64,000 nt of DNA. Origin: Pyxicephalus adspersus (taxonomy: Eukaryota; Chordata; Amphibia; Anura; Pyxicephalidae). How positions within the stretch are numbered: position 1 is the first letter of the stretch; the number at the start of each line of letters is the position of its first letter. The stretch lies in contig NC_092859.1 of the NCBI RefSeq assembly GCF_032062135.1, positions 69,111,791-69,175,790 of the forward strand, given 5' to 3'. The position numbers were made by a program, and so were the translations under genes. The notes below the pieces were generated by a model. The model saw only the letters and a program-made list of their open reading frames with translations. It was not told where the DNA came from and did no database searches. This document shows positions 21,310-33,435 of this stretch, piece by piece.

Positions 21310-22320
21310 TTAAGGATGTCCGGCACATGCTCTACCTACAAATGTGTATGTTAACTTGAAGAGCCTACACTGACTATATGTACTACCAGTGAGGGGTTCT
21401 CCCTCAGCTAATTGATGGATATAACCAAACCATGGTATTTTAGGTAGATACAACAGAATTGTTTGGTAAAATTGGCCCCCATCTGGACACAACCACCACC
21501 ACTGGAAAAAATTTAAGAACAGCAAGGTTTCTTGGTAATCCAGAGGCTATCCAATCAGGTGGCCAACTGCCCTGAAACCATGCACTCTGAAAAATATACT
21601 CCAAAACCGATTACCACTACTGCATCAGTGAAAGGTTGTACTTCATAGATATTATGAAGGAGGACTGTACAAAAAGACCTACCACTTGAAAAGTTTACTT
21701 GTGTTTAGCCAGTGCTGTGATTCACAGAAAAATGATAATGCTCCTTAACCCTGCTAGTTAAAGCTACCAGATGCCTACAGAATATCCATCCCATGGGCAT
21801 TATCCTACATGCAAAATTTAATTTACTAACAATACACTGCAACTCCTGCAGAGTAACCTTTTTCTTAAGTTGTTGAGTGAATAGTGTAAATCTATTACAT
21901 TTTTATAGTGATAGTCTGTATTCCATTGCTAAGTGATTTCAATACCCAAAAACTATAAACAAAATGTGGGCTGTTTTTTTGCGAGTGGTACCAGAAACAT
22001 TGTAGGTTGTTTGCATACAAAACTAAGTAGCCTTTGAGATACATCAGAATCACCTGGACTGATAATTAGGAAATCATACAAGAATGAACTAATCCCCTTG
22101 ATCCTGACACCTGGAGAACCACCTGCTATTAAATGCTTCAATGTTTAAACAGGAAATTGCACAACCTATTAGCAGGCCCCATTCAACGAACCATTGTTTT
22201 CTGAATTTACAGCCTAACAAATGTTGACTATAAGGATGCTCAGAAAGCAGCCAGAACATTGATTTGATGTCTTCTTTAACTATGAGAGCCCTCTTTCCCA
22301 TCTACATACAGCATCAAATG
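21310..22320 (-). pseudogene. DIRS-type RT/RNase H remnant
   Basis: Minus-strand reading gives ALIVKEDIKSMFWLLSEHPY, LLGCKFRKQW and CAISCLNIEAF (22301-22089), the DIRS RT palm with the first aspartate in KEDIKS. Then comes DFLIISPG at the YLDD position (about 22080). A LNFACRIMPMGWIFCRHL block at about 21855-21775 matches the same block in the intact Ngaro RT. An RNase H start reading FTDA then GFGVYF lies near 21620-21590. Many stops and frameshifts are present. It diverges clearly from the 5-9.6 kb element, so it is a different family, probably DIRS1-like. Confidence 0.75.
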
Positions 22321-22340
22321 AAGTACAGTATATGACATAT

Positions 22341-23825
22341 TACAGTTAGGTCCATAAATATTTGGACAGAGACAACTTTTTTCTAATTTTGGTTCTGTAC
22401 ATTACGACAATTAACTTTAAATGAAACAACTCACATGCAGTTGAATAGCAGAATTTCAGCTTTAATTCAGTGGGTTAAACAAAAAGCATAAAAAGCCTTT
22501 TTTTTACTCAATCATTTTATTTCAGGGGCTCAAAAGTAATTGGACAATTAACTCAAAGGCTATTCATGGGCTGTTGTGGGCAATTCCTTCCCTATGTCAT
22601 TTACAATTAAACAGATAAAAGGCCTGGCAAAATCTACATCATGATTACATCATGGTACATCATGAGAAAGGAAAAAGCACTGGTGAACTCAGCAATACCA
22701 AAAGACCTGGACGTCCACCGAAGGCAACAGTGGTGGATCATCGCAGAATCATTTCCATGGTGAAGAGAAACCCCTTCACAACAGCCAACCAAGTGAACAA
22801 CACTCTCCAGGAGGTAGGTGTATCGATATCCAAGTTTACCATAAGGTGAAGACTGCATAAAAGTAAATACAGAGGGTGCACTGCAAGGTGCAAGCCACTC
22901 ATAAGCCTCAAGAATAGAAAGGCTAGATTGGACTTTGTTAAAAAACATCTAAAAAAGCCAGAACAGTTATGGAAAAACATTCTTTGGACAGATGAAACCA
23001 GTATCAACCTTTAGGAGAATGATGACAAGAAAAAAGTATGGAGCAGACGTGGAATAGCTCATGATCCAAAGCATACCACATCATCTGTAAAACATGGCAC
23101 AGGCAGTGTGATGGCTTGGGCGTGCATGGCTGCCAGTGGCACTGGGACTCTAGTGTTTATCCATGATGTGACACAGGACAGAACCAGCCTGAATGAATTC
23201 TGAGGTGTTCAGAGACATACTGTCTGCTCAAATCCAGATAAATGCAGTCAAATTGATTGGGAGGCATTTCATATTACAGATGGACGATGACCCAAAACAT
23301 ACAGCCAAAGCAACACAGGAGGTCATTAAAGCAAAGAAGTGGAATATTCTTGAATGGCCAACTCACCTGATCTGAACCTAATTGAGAATGCATTTCACTT
23401 GTTGAAGACTAAACTTCGGACAGAAAGGCTCACAAACAAACAGCAACTGAAAGCGGCTGCAGTAAAGGCCTTGCAGAGCATTAAAAAGAAGGAAACTCAG
23501 CATCTGGTGATGTCTTTGAGTTCAAGATTACAGGCTCTCATTGCAGGCAAAGGGTTTTCCACCAAGTATTGGAATGAACATTTTATTTTCAGCTTTTTAA
23601 TTTGTCCAATTACTTTTCAGGCCCTGAAATGAAGTGATTGTGTTAAAAAAAAGGCTTTAGCTCCTCACCTTTTATACAATCTTTTTGCTCAACCCACTGA
23701 ATTAAAGTTGAAAGTCTGCAGTTCAACTGCATCTGCGTTGTTTTATTTAAAATAAATTGTGTGGTAATGTACAGAACCAAAATTAGAAAAAAGTCTCTGT
23801 TCAAATATTTATGGACCTAACTGTA
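22341..23825 (+). mobile_element. Tc1-type transposon with long TIRs and TA duplication
   Basis: The ends CAGTTAGGTCCATAAATATT (22343 on) and its reverse complement (to 23823) are flanked by TA on both sides. The inverted repeats extend inward about 220 bp (22343-22560 and 23605-23823) with scattered mismatches. The element is 1481 bp and carries a broken transposase on the plus strand. Confidence 0.95.
22640..23632 (+). pseudogene. Tc1 transposase, inactivated
   Basis: Three frames together give most of a DD34E transposase: the PGRPPKATVVDHRRI HTH/GRPR-like segment (22652-22849), LWTDET with the first catalytic Asp (about 22985), the VWSRRG and KHGTGSVMAWACMAA words, QMDDDPKHTAK with the second Asp (23280-23310), and SPDLNLIENAF with the catalytic Glu (about 23360-23395). 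The third segment runs to 23632 (GFSTKYW). Frameshifts near 22848, 23190 and 23360 and a stop after the first aspartate break it. The usual first ~50 residues (paired-like helix 1) are missing or unreadable. Confidence 0.9.
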
Positions 23826-25204
23826 ACAGAGTCCATACCAGTGTTTCTCAACCAGGGTTGCAGATTGGATCAAGCAGATGCTCTAATGTGGATCAACTTC
23901 AGCATGTAACTAAAAGAGCAATAAACTAAGACTAATCACATACGAAATTAGCTACTGTGAAGATAGATGGGAGTCTAATCTGATAAACTCACCTTTCAAC
24001 TGTACATTTTCTATTTCTGTTTCAACAAATAAAAAAAAGAAATAAGACAAATAATCCTTTTGGTAGCTACAGGTAACATCTAATTACTGTTCCTTTTACA
24101 GTAGTCTTCATTAATACCCCAACGACTGTTTAAATCACAAAAGCTAAAGTTGAAGACATAGATGGACCATCTGGAGTCTCTCATGTATCCTGGATTACAT
24201 TTGGAAAGCCAATCTCCAGATTTGCTCTGAACAACTATATCAACACAACTGCCAAGATTGTAAGTGTCCACTTCAAGGACTACTGCCAAAATGTTTTCAT
24301 ATGGTGTTCATTACAGAAATTTCTCTGTGATGTTTCCTGGATTCCAGAGGAAGATACAAATACAGTATGCCAGACCAACAGTCAAGACAGTATATTAAAG
24401 TCAAATAAATAAGTAAATGTTACCAGTTTTTGACATATTGACGTTTACAAGAATTATTACTTTAAAAAAAAATACAGGTCAGGATGACTATTTTAGTATT
24501 CTTTAACAGATGAGGTAAGTACAACAACTATGTATGTTCTGTTAACTAGGTATGTCATCAGGTGTTCAGCGGAAAAACACAGGAACTTACAGCGAGATCT
24601 TTCACCAGTTCTCGGGATGCAATTGATTTGCACCCTACATCAACAGTAGATGGGCATCACACATTCCATGGGTATACCCTTTTTAGCGTTTTCCACTCAA
24701 AATGCTTACGCTTTTAATTGACAGGACTTTAGTAGGATAGTGGTGCCTCTCCAGGTCGAATAGCGAAGAATAACCCAACTAGTCCTTTCAGCAGGCTACG
24801 AGATCTGGTAGATTCTTTACTCATGTTCTCCTCGTGCTTCTTCATTCCAAACCTTGACTATCTCTGCATACTCTATTTCTCTTTAGACTTTTTCAAACGC
24901 TTATGCTTGTAGTTGCTTATATTACCTTCCACTTTATGAAATAGGAAATGGCAAATAGAGTGCACATAATTGCTTATAACAATACAAACTGTTTACTGAA
25001 ATCCACATCTCAGTAAGCTTTCAACTGGACTTGTTTTCGTAATTTTGAAGAAGTTTCATAACCTAAGCCTCCATTGTGGGAGGGTTGTCCAATGTAGGGT
25101 CACAGTTTGTCATTGATATGGCAATATAAAATGGAAAAATCAATAGGTGGGCAGTGTTCTGTGCAATGTTTGGTAAAAGTGAGCCATAGGACTGGTTAGA
25201 TCAC
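23826..25204. other. Unassigned sequence
   Basis: No family is recognised. The minus-strand ORF at 24080-24289 has no readable motif. A block at 24545-24790 is less AT-rich than its surroundings, but I cannot assign it. Confidence 0.4.
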
Positions 25205-25445
25205 TAATTCTTCTTGACCTTTTTAACATGGAGGAACCCCTTGAAATAACTTTCAGGTCTTCAGGGAACTCCTACGGTGTGGTGGCCAGTGTCATAAATG
25301 TCCGATATATTAATAACCATTGGATCTTCTCTCTTTATGCAATGCGCTCTGCATGATAGTTGGACAATACTGTTGTCAATCATCAGCCTTCATCACTTGG
25401 AGCACATCAAACAGGAAGATCTGCTAGTAAAGGAGAATGAAACTC
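25205..25445. repeat. Interspersed repeat, copy 1
   Basis: The words GACCTTTTTAACATGGAGGA and CTTGAAATAACTTTCAG recur in diverged form at 54957-55090. It is non-coding; the family is probably a DNA transposon, but the ends are not defined. Confidence 0.5.
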
Positions 25446-26175
25446 CTAAAAGATAACCACTGACAGTGATGTCATAATAAACTGATATAAAATATACACA
25501 CTCTTCCATGCAGTCATTTTCCAGTTATACTCTTCTGTTCAATCCATTGGTATGTAATGTGCATTGATGACATTATTAAGGTTTACTGACTCCCTATTTC
25601 AAGTGCACCAGCATTGTAGATATATGAATAAAGCAGTCAGGTCAATACATTTTTTAAATATTTATGTTTACTGTTTTACCTACCAAACTAACTGTATGAC
25701 CTGTCTTGTGATTTTCCTGCCTTACACAGCCTAAAAAGGTGACTGTTTAGCTTCTTAAAAAATATTCTTTCAATTTAGTCACCTGTTTGTCTCTAGTCTC
25801 TTTCCAAGAAGGCAGTAAACTGATCTGGGAAGCGATAATTCTAAGCCATGAAATAAATGAGTGAATGTCAAACTCACAGAGGTGTGTGTATTATGAGAAT
25901 GTCTGGCCAAGACTACAAGTTATTTGGCAGGTAAAAGAGTAAATTTACAACACTTACATATACAGGCCAGAAGTTTCAGTTCATGTTCACATCAAACACA
26001 ACAATGGGAAAAACATTGTGATCTGGAAAATTGTGGTTTGCTTTTGTGAGCATGGTCAGCTTTTGAAAAAATGACAATGAGGTTAAGGTTCTTCAGTGGC
26101 TTTCCCAGCCACCAATTCTGAATCTAACAAAACACATTACGAATTACGAAGTGCAGATAGGTCTTTTGACAGCGA
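25446..26175. other. Unassigned sequence
   Basis: Nothing recognised. Confidence 0.4.
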
Positions 26176-26178
26176 TTT

Positions 26179-27415
26179 ATGTTTGCCATACAGTCCCACT
26201 GGCTTAAATACCGCATCCAGAGAGTAATGATTAATGATTCACACTCTGAATGGTGTAAGGTTATTAGCGGTGTACCCCAAAGTTCAGTGTTGGGTCCCTT
26301 ACTGTTTAACATCCTTATAAATTATATAGAGTTTGGGATTAAAAGGACCATTTCTGTGTTTGCAGATGACACAAAACTATGTAATGGATCTAAGTCCATA
26401 CAGGATGTCTATAATCTACAAGCAGACCTGGATGTACTGTTTGATTGGACAGCCAAGTGGCAAATGACATTTAATATAGATAAATGTATAGATAAATGTA
26501 ATGATAGATAAAAAGTTATACACTTGAGGGCTAACAACATGCATGCTTCATACTGTCCAGGGGGAATACAGTTGGGGGGGGGTTCAGAAATGGAAAAGGA
26601 TCTGGGGGTTCTGGTAGATCATAGACATAATAACAGCATGTAATGCCAAGCTGCAATATCTAAAGCTAGCTAAGTAGTTTCTTGTATAAAAAGAGGAATA
26701 TACTGCAGAGATGGAGACATTATCCTGCTCCTGTACAAAGCATTGGTCAGACCACATCTGGAATATGCAGTCCAGTTTTGGGCACCAGTTCACAAAAAGG
26801 ACATTGTGGAATTGTAGAGAGTGCAGAGAAGGGCAATTAAACTAATGAAAGGAATAGAGGAGCTCAGCTATGAGGAGAGATTAGCTGAACTGAATCTATT
26901 CTCCCTTGAGAAGAGACATTTAAGGAGGATATAATAACCTATATAAATATATATATGGTCCATATACAGAACTCTCTTCCCAATTATTCACTTTGGAGTC
27001 ATTACAAAGAACAAGTGGGCACTCTCTCCGTCTAGAGGAAAAGAAATTTAAGCTCCGGATAAGGAAGGGATTCTTCTGTGAAAATGTGGAATCGGCTACA
27101 CCAGGAAGAAGTTTCAGCAACTACTATAGATTGCTTTAAGAAAAAGCTGGATGCTTTTCTAGAAGCACAGAATATAACTGGGTATTAAGGCTTTAAAGTA
27201 AAGATAACAGAGACCATTGATCCAGGGAACATCCGATTGCCTGATGGAATCAGGAAGGATTTTTTTTCCTGTTAAAGCGAATTGTACCAGGGTTTTTTTT
27301 TTGCCTTCCTCTGGACCAACTTTGTCCATGGGGTTTTATACATGGGATATGTTTATTTCCCTAGTGATTGAACTTGATGGACTTTTTCAACCTGACCTAC
27401 TATGTAACTTTACAT
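26179..27415 (+). pseudogene. CR1-type LINE, 5'-truncated, RT C-terminal half and 3' UTR
   Basis: 26179-26511 encodes the RT palm: SGVPQSSVLGPLLFNILIN (one change from the usual PQGSVLGP) and the catalytic box as VFADDTKL. Downstream, in changing frames, come [38 protein letters not shown] and [10 protein letters not shown], the RT C-terminal region of CR1-group LINEs. The 3' UTR (about 27185-27415) ends with the words GAACTTGATGGACTTTTTCA and CTACTATGTAAC, shared with the second copy at 47026-47866. It is 5'-truncated, as is normal for LINEs, and has many stops. Confidence 0.88.
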
Positions 27416-28327
27416 GGGTATCATTGGACGGACTTCAGACAGCGTCTTGGAGCAATGTGCCATTCAAACAGCTTCCATAAGCTTTCCCCTCTGCAGCAAA
27501 TGCTTACAAATGTCTGCCAAAAATGCTATTGAATTCTCCTGGACACCCATGTTTTGAAATTGGCCCCCAGGAGAGGTTAGCCACACAGCTGATAAAAATC
27601 CATCAGAACTGGATGTGATAGAATAGGATATATGCAGTATGAATGTGCAGTTTAAAAAGTCTGCAAAAATTGCATGCAGCAGTTATGTCAACATGGACTA
27701 GAATCTCAAAGTAATGCCTATGGACTGTGGAATCAAAACCAAAAAGAAATAGGGATGTTTCGAGAGTAATGGAAGCCCTACCCAGTATTACTATATCACA
27801 ATTCCTATATGACTTAGATGACTTTAGGTACTCATCAGTAGAATACCCTTGCTGACTACATGGTTCAATGATACATACAAGTGCCATAAAACTAAATGTG
27901 CTTACTTTGTGTAAAGCAGAACTAAAACAAAAATAACAAAGTAACACTCTTTCTTACATAAAATATGTTTAGCTGATGTAAAACTAAATGCATGTTTAGT
28001 GTTATTGCTTTTTGTTACTTTAACTTTAATTTATGCTGAGAGAGACAGTATGGAGTTACTATTTTTACTTTATATCACTACCTAACAGTTGGCAGTTGCA
28101 CCAGACAAATGGCAGTGAAAGATAATAATCCAATGCCTAATATAAATAAGTCTTTTCTGGAATTATACAGAATTGGTTCAAATGATTTTTTATTAAACTT
28201 GTTGGCCTGGATACTGTGAAATAAAATTGCAAATGGGAAGGTAAAAATAAATCATTCAGCAGCATCAAATAAAAGTTAATCCAAGGAGCCTCAGGTAAAA
28301 GAAAATCATACACAATGGTTCACCAAA
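27416..28327. other. Unassigned sequence
   Basis: Nothing recognised. The ORF at 27603-27947 has no domain. Confidence 0.4.
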
Positions 28328-28671
28328 NNNNNNNNNNNNNNNNNNNNNNNNNNNNNNNNNNNNNNNNNNNNNNNNNNNNNNNNNNNNNNNNNNNNNNNNN
28401 NNNNNNNNNNNNNNNNNNNNNNNNNNNNNNNNNNNNNNNNNNNNNNNNNNNNNNNNNNNNNNNNNNNNNNNNNNNNNNNNNNNNNNNNNNNNNNNNNNNN
28501 NNNNNNNNNNNNNNNNNNNNNNNNNNNNNNNNNNNNNNNNNNNNNNNNNNNNNNNNNNNNNNNNNNNNNNNNNNNNNNNNNNNNNNNNNNNNNNNNNNNN
28601 NNNNNNNNNNNNNNNNNNNNNNNNNNNNNNNNNNNNNNNNNNNNNNNNNNNNNNNNNNNNNNNNNNNNNNN
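28328..28671. other. Assembly gap (344 N)
   Basis: Unsequenced run. It hides the left edge of the LTR-like segment that follows. Confidence 1.
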
Positions 28672-29475
28672 TTGTAGGTTCGCCCGTAGCAATGGGGTCA
28701 GGAGTGAGTCAGACAGCAGGCTTCAAAGTTGCAGTTCAAACAAGCTCCTGCCGGTCTATTTATTAGCGCTTTAACAAACAAAAGAAATGGCTCGGCTGAG
28801 CAACTACATACTATTGCTGCGATAGTCCCTCTCTGACTAACAGTAAAGCAGCTTAAGCAAAACCAATCCAAGGCAGTCTTTAGATCACAAAACAAGCATG
28901 TTCCACTCACATGTAAACAGTGCTGGTGCAAGGCCGACCTCTGTTCCCCCACAGCTCTGGGAACTAACAGCTGCCCTTCTAAGCAACCTCCAGCTTGCAA
29001 CACAGTGCTGATCCTCTTCCCTCAGCCTCTTGCTGATCACTCTCTCAGCCTGGATCCCTCTGGCTCTCCCTCAGCCTGGCATCCACTCTGGCTCTCCCCC
29101 AGCCTGGCATCCACTCTGGCTCTCTCTCAGCTGGCATCCACTCTGGCTCTCTCTCAGCCTGGTATCCACTCTGGCTCACTCTCAGCCTGGCATCCATTCT
29201 GGCTCTCTCCAGCCTCTGACTGCTCACTGTCAGCCTGGATCCCTCTTGCTGATTACTTCCTCCTCACCTTACACCTGAGTTTAGGTGAATATTAACCCAG
29301 TCAGGATTGAGGTAGGCCAAGGAACCCATCCTTTCAATCCCTTGGCTGGCTCCAGGGCCCTAAAGCCCCTGGTTTCTTCCTAGAAACGTACACAGACTAA
29401 CTACTCTCTATTCCATGGAGCTTTTATTACACTTCCTTGACACTTTTCTACTCTTTCTAGGGACACTCTGTCACA
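28672..29475 (-). repeat. LTR-like segment with internal minisatellite
   Basis: On the minus strand the block begins TGTGACAGAGTGTCCC at 29475, a typical retrovirus-like or gypsy LTR start, and carries AATAAA-type words near 28760. The other edge is lost in the gap, so neither a closing CA nor a target duplication can be checked. The TGTGACA end resembles that of the LTR at 38411-39123. The plus-strand ORFs at 29005-29295 are translations of the minisatellite. Confidence 0.45.
29046..29245 (+). repeat. 27-29-bp minisatellite, about 7-8 units
   Basis: Tandem copies of CAGCCTGGCATCCACTCTGG plus CTCTCTCT, with single-base and small-indel variation between units and a diverged unit at each end. 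Confidence 0.9.
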
Positions 29476-29988
29476 ATATATAAATCTACATATATAGATA
29501 TATATAAAGGAATGTAGTGAACCAGGTTAAGGGGTCTGCATCATAATTGAATGGATTGCAAATATGGGTCATTTGTGAGGTCTCATCTGATATTTACATG
29601 CAACTAAACAGGTATAAGCAGTACCCTTATTCTTAAGTCTGTCTCAGAATTTTGATTTACAATGAAAGCACAGACATACCAAAAATGTTGGATTTCCTGT
29701 GGAAGTGAATGAATGGAAAAACACTGTTCCAATACTGAATAGGTGAAAGGAGTTTGCTTTGTCTACTGGAGCACCTAAGATGTATCTGAAGCCAAACTGT
29801 TGTTTTGAGTCTTAGATAGAGTGGTGTCTTGGATAGAATCAGTAAGACTTTGAGTCTTATTGGTGAGAGGAGATAGTCACAAACTGCATAGTGGGTCATT
29901 ACATATATATTATACCTTCACTTTTCGTTTCTCCAGCAGGAGGTAATGGGGAGCATTATCCAGCCTTCCTCCTCCTCCCAGACACAGC
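29476..29988. other. Unassigned spacer
   Basis: A short TATATA-rich stretch lies at 29477-29507; nothing else is recognised. Confidence 0.4.
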
Positions 29989-30215
29989 AGGCCTGATTTA
30001 TTAAAGCTCTCCAAGGCTGAAGAGGATACACTTTCTTCAGTGAAGCTGAGTGATCCAGCAAACTTGGAATGGTTCTGGTCCAGGATTGAAAACTTTTTTT
30101 TTTTAACAATAGCAAAATACTTTTAAAAAATCAATTCCAGGATTGTTGGATCACCCAGGTTCAGTTATTAAAGCTCTCTAGGGCTGGAGAGGATACACTT
30201 TTATCAATAAGGCCC
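29989..30215. repeat. Hairpin (foldback) MITE, copy 1
   Basis: The left arm GCCTGATTTATTAAAGCTCT and on is matched in reverse by the right arm ending TATCAATAAGGCC, so almost the whole element folds on itself. It is the same family as 33858-34066 and a scrap at 43041-43080. There is no ORF. Confidence 0.85.
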
Positions 30216-30764
30216 AGAAAACCAGATTTCTGCTATTTTTACTGCACTCTCATCTTTGCCCCCTTTAAAGTCACCATCATAGACCCGTGAAATGCTTTTG
30301 AGGTATTGGCAGAATTGTTTGCTTTCATCATGTTGGACATTGTGCAGGAGGGAGGTTTAACTCCCAATCATTTCTACCATCTGATGTTGTGGAAGATAGC
30401 ATTCAGAAAGGAGGGTATGGAGGTTTTTGCAATGCAGTAGGCAGAAAAGGGAGTGAGGTTCCAGCTAATTGTAAAAGAAACCAAAAAAATAGGTTCTGCC
30501 AGCATATGCTATCACTGAGACTGTTTGTAAAAATGGCATTGGTCCAAAACATAACATACAGCTAAAATAGGAAAAATGCATCATGCAACAAGCAGCTCCT
30601 ATTGACCTCAAAGGAGTTTGTGGTAAACGTCAAGTTCGCAAACTTATTTGAAAAGTTCATGATCTCACCTGTGAACTGGTCATCCATCACTTAAAATAAA
30701 ATAAATTTTACAGAGCAGGTCTTGCCAGGCTTTTGCACCTCAGATGTTAACCAACCTTTAGCTG
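30216..30764. other. Unassigned sequence
   Basis: No feature is recognised. Confidence 0.4.
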
Positions 30765-31106
30765 TTTAAAGCGTACCTAAACAGACAACCTTTTTAATGT
30801 AAAGTAAAAATTCTGTTTTTTTTTTAAGTGCAACACCCTTTTTATTGCGATGCGCACAAGGGGCCCTTGCGCAGTGAGACTGGCAATTTTTTTTTCATCC
30901 TAGGTCACCCGATCTCGTGCCTTAGTCGGGTGATGTAGGATGAAGAACAGAAAGAAGAAGAGAAGATGGTGGTGCCCGGAGCACCGGCTTCAGGAAGAAT
31001 GCCAGGGCGACGTGGGACCCGATGCAGGACACCCCCGGAGAGATCAGACTACCCTGCGGGATTGAAGGTAAGTGTATTTTTTTTTTTAGTTTAGTTTCTC
31101 TTTAAG
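30765..31106 (+). repeat. GC-core MITE with splice-donor-like end, copy 1
   Basis: Approximate 18-bp inverted ends (TTTAAAGCGTACCTAAAC and, reversed, CTTAAAGAGAAACTAAAC) enclose a GC-rich, purine-rich core with the words GTCACCCGATCTC and AAGAAGAGAAGATGGTG. Near the right end is AAGGTAAGT (31065-31073), a perfect splice-donor consensus. Related copies lie at 40220-40424 and, reversed, at 54465-54691. Confidence 0.7.
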
Positions 31107-33435
31107 TATAACTTAACATTAAAGGCACCTAGAGTAAGTCAGTGATGACTTGTTTAGCACGTTTTATGCAAAAACATTATTATCTATACTGTGGCCACTA
31201 TTGCATTATAAAATCTTGTGCTGTGTGTGAAAATGTAACTGAGGTTTTATAGGATATCAAAGAAAACTTTGCATCTTTGTGTGGTGGAGCCAGACCTCAC
31301 AGCCATTGAATATTACAGAAATTCATTTGAAAGACCAAGAAGATGGCTGATTATGGAGAGATAATGGGAGAATGATGGAGAGAACTTTCAATAAAACTCC
31401 AAAACCAGTACCACAAATACAGATCTTTTGGTGTCCTCTTCACACTGTTTTTCCAAGAATGGTCACAAATTACCAATTATTCAATTCTGCAATTAAAATC
31501 CTCCTGAATCTGGGCTAAAATCTGTATCTTGTTCATGCTTCATGAACTTTATCCTGCACAATGGTTTAGTCTGTAACATTTCATTTTAAGTTTACAAATC
31601 AATATATATAGCTGGAAACATATTAGGTCCCAAAATAGGTAGAACCAGATCAAAATGCCACATCCCTAGCAGTATCAAGAAAACATGTAATAACCATTCA
31701 GTTCACAGTGGGACTTTTAGGGCATTTCCCAAGAACATTGTATTGACATAGTCTGGTCTACCCGAATTGCTGTTTGGAATTCAAACAGCCATTTTCGGGT
31801 CAAATATAAGGACAACCAGAGTTCGAACACCAACACTAGTAATCATATTCCTCCTTAAACGTCTCTTCTCAAAGGAGAATGAAGTAACTAAAACATCCAG
31901 TAAAAAAATATAAATTTTGCATATATAGACATCTGATTCAATGATTAAATAAACAAAAAACTTACTAATATAAATAGCTAGATTGGAAATAAAAGTTGTA
32001 GTTGTGGCAAAAAAGTGTAGAAGCAAGTGTATAAGCGAGCAACAAGTATACATTGTGCATTTGACCAGTCCAATCTTGGTGTGATGAAGCAATATTTTTA
32101 GGTTTTTCCCCACAATACCATTGAGTATTATGAGTACTATTCTGTTTGAGGCTAAGTAAAATAGAAATTTAAAGGGGATTTTTTTTTGGAGATAAAAAAG
32201 AAGAGGCTAGCACAGCATTGGCCTCAACTGCACTATAGATGTGTTAACTGAAACCATGTTCTTTTTCTATTAAGGATTTTACTGCTGTTTTTACAGTGTT
32301 ATAGGGCAATAATTAGTCTAAAAAGACTTGTCTGTAAACTCAGTTATATATTAAATAAATAACATTATCACATCCATGCCAAAAACTACACCTCATACAA
32401 ATGACTTACAAGAAATATCGCCTTTGCATTACTAAGAACTTCGAAGTAAAAATGTCACAGGGGTGGGCTTTTATAGTGTAAACACTTTAAAAGTGTGGAA
32501 AATGAGGCTTAGCACTGCAACCTGATACTGAGACTTGGTATTCACACCTAATAAAATAAAAAAGTAAATTATAAAACTATTTAAAGTAACCAAAAGTGGT
32601 GTGATCACCTCAGATATGTTTAACCACTTGAGAGCAGACAGCAAGTTAGTTCACCTGCATCAATATGGGTTACTTATATATACTTATGTTGTTTAATCCA
32701 CAAAACCTAAGTGTCTTATCACTTTTTCTATTTTTGTACAAAAGTAAACCAGATCTTTTAGATCTGGTTTTAGAGACATGATCCATCTGTGCAATATCTA
32801 GATTTGTTTACTGATTGAACTGTTGGGAACTATTTGAAATCTTGGACAAATGCAATCTAAAAAGCAAGTCTCTGAACATTTGAAGAGGATAAAAATCGTC
32901 AAATATTCTAAGAATTCACATGGACTGCAAGAGTGCCAAAAATAAGATACAATATAAATAGATTGTGGTAAACTGCAACTGCGGCAAATATTGTAGGTTG
33001 ATGAATGCATATGTTAAGACCCAGGTGTTAAGGCATTTTAAATCAGATATAGAATACAGCAAGGATCATAATGCCCTCTCATAATGGTCACCCGGGGTGC
33101 CAACAAAGCGATTAAAGAGCAAATATCCTAAAGGTCCTCCTCAAACAATACAAGGAAATGTATGGTTGCTGAACTATCTATCTAATCTAGATATATATCT
33201 AATGAAAAAGTTAATAGCCTTCTCGAGTTAAAGCAGATTTAAACTTGAGAACTAAAAATCCATGTATTTCAGATTGCCAATCTGTAGATGTTGTGGCTGC
33301 ATTATTTTTTTGTTTGTTTTGGGGGGTTTTTATTGTCACCTGAAATTTCTTCTAATACCACACTTTCATAAGGTTACACTCAATGTACTGGGGAGGAATG
33401 TAGCGGCAGAACCTGTGCAGGCTGGAGTGGACTAA
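31107..33435. other. Mostly unassigned, with a CR1 scrap
   Basis: 31835-31885 (CTCCTTAAACGTCTCTTCTC) matches the CR1 segment at 47455-47490, minus strand. The rest, including 31250-31500 and 32100-33430, shows no recognisable gene. 32747-32770 is a small perfect hairpin (ACCAGATCTTTTAGATCTGGT type). Confidence 0.5.

Noticed and set aside
28306..28692. ORFs across the second gap
   Set aside because: Same artefact; only a few residues at each edge are real sequence.
29005..29295. Overlapping plus- and minus-strand ORFs with SLSAWHPLWL-type repeats
   Set aside because: They are translations of a 28-bp minisatellite; several frames stay open only because the unit lacks stops.
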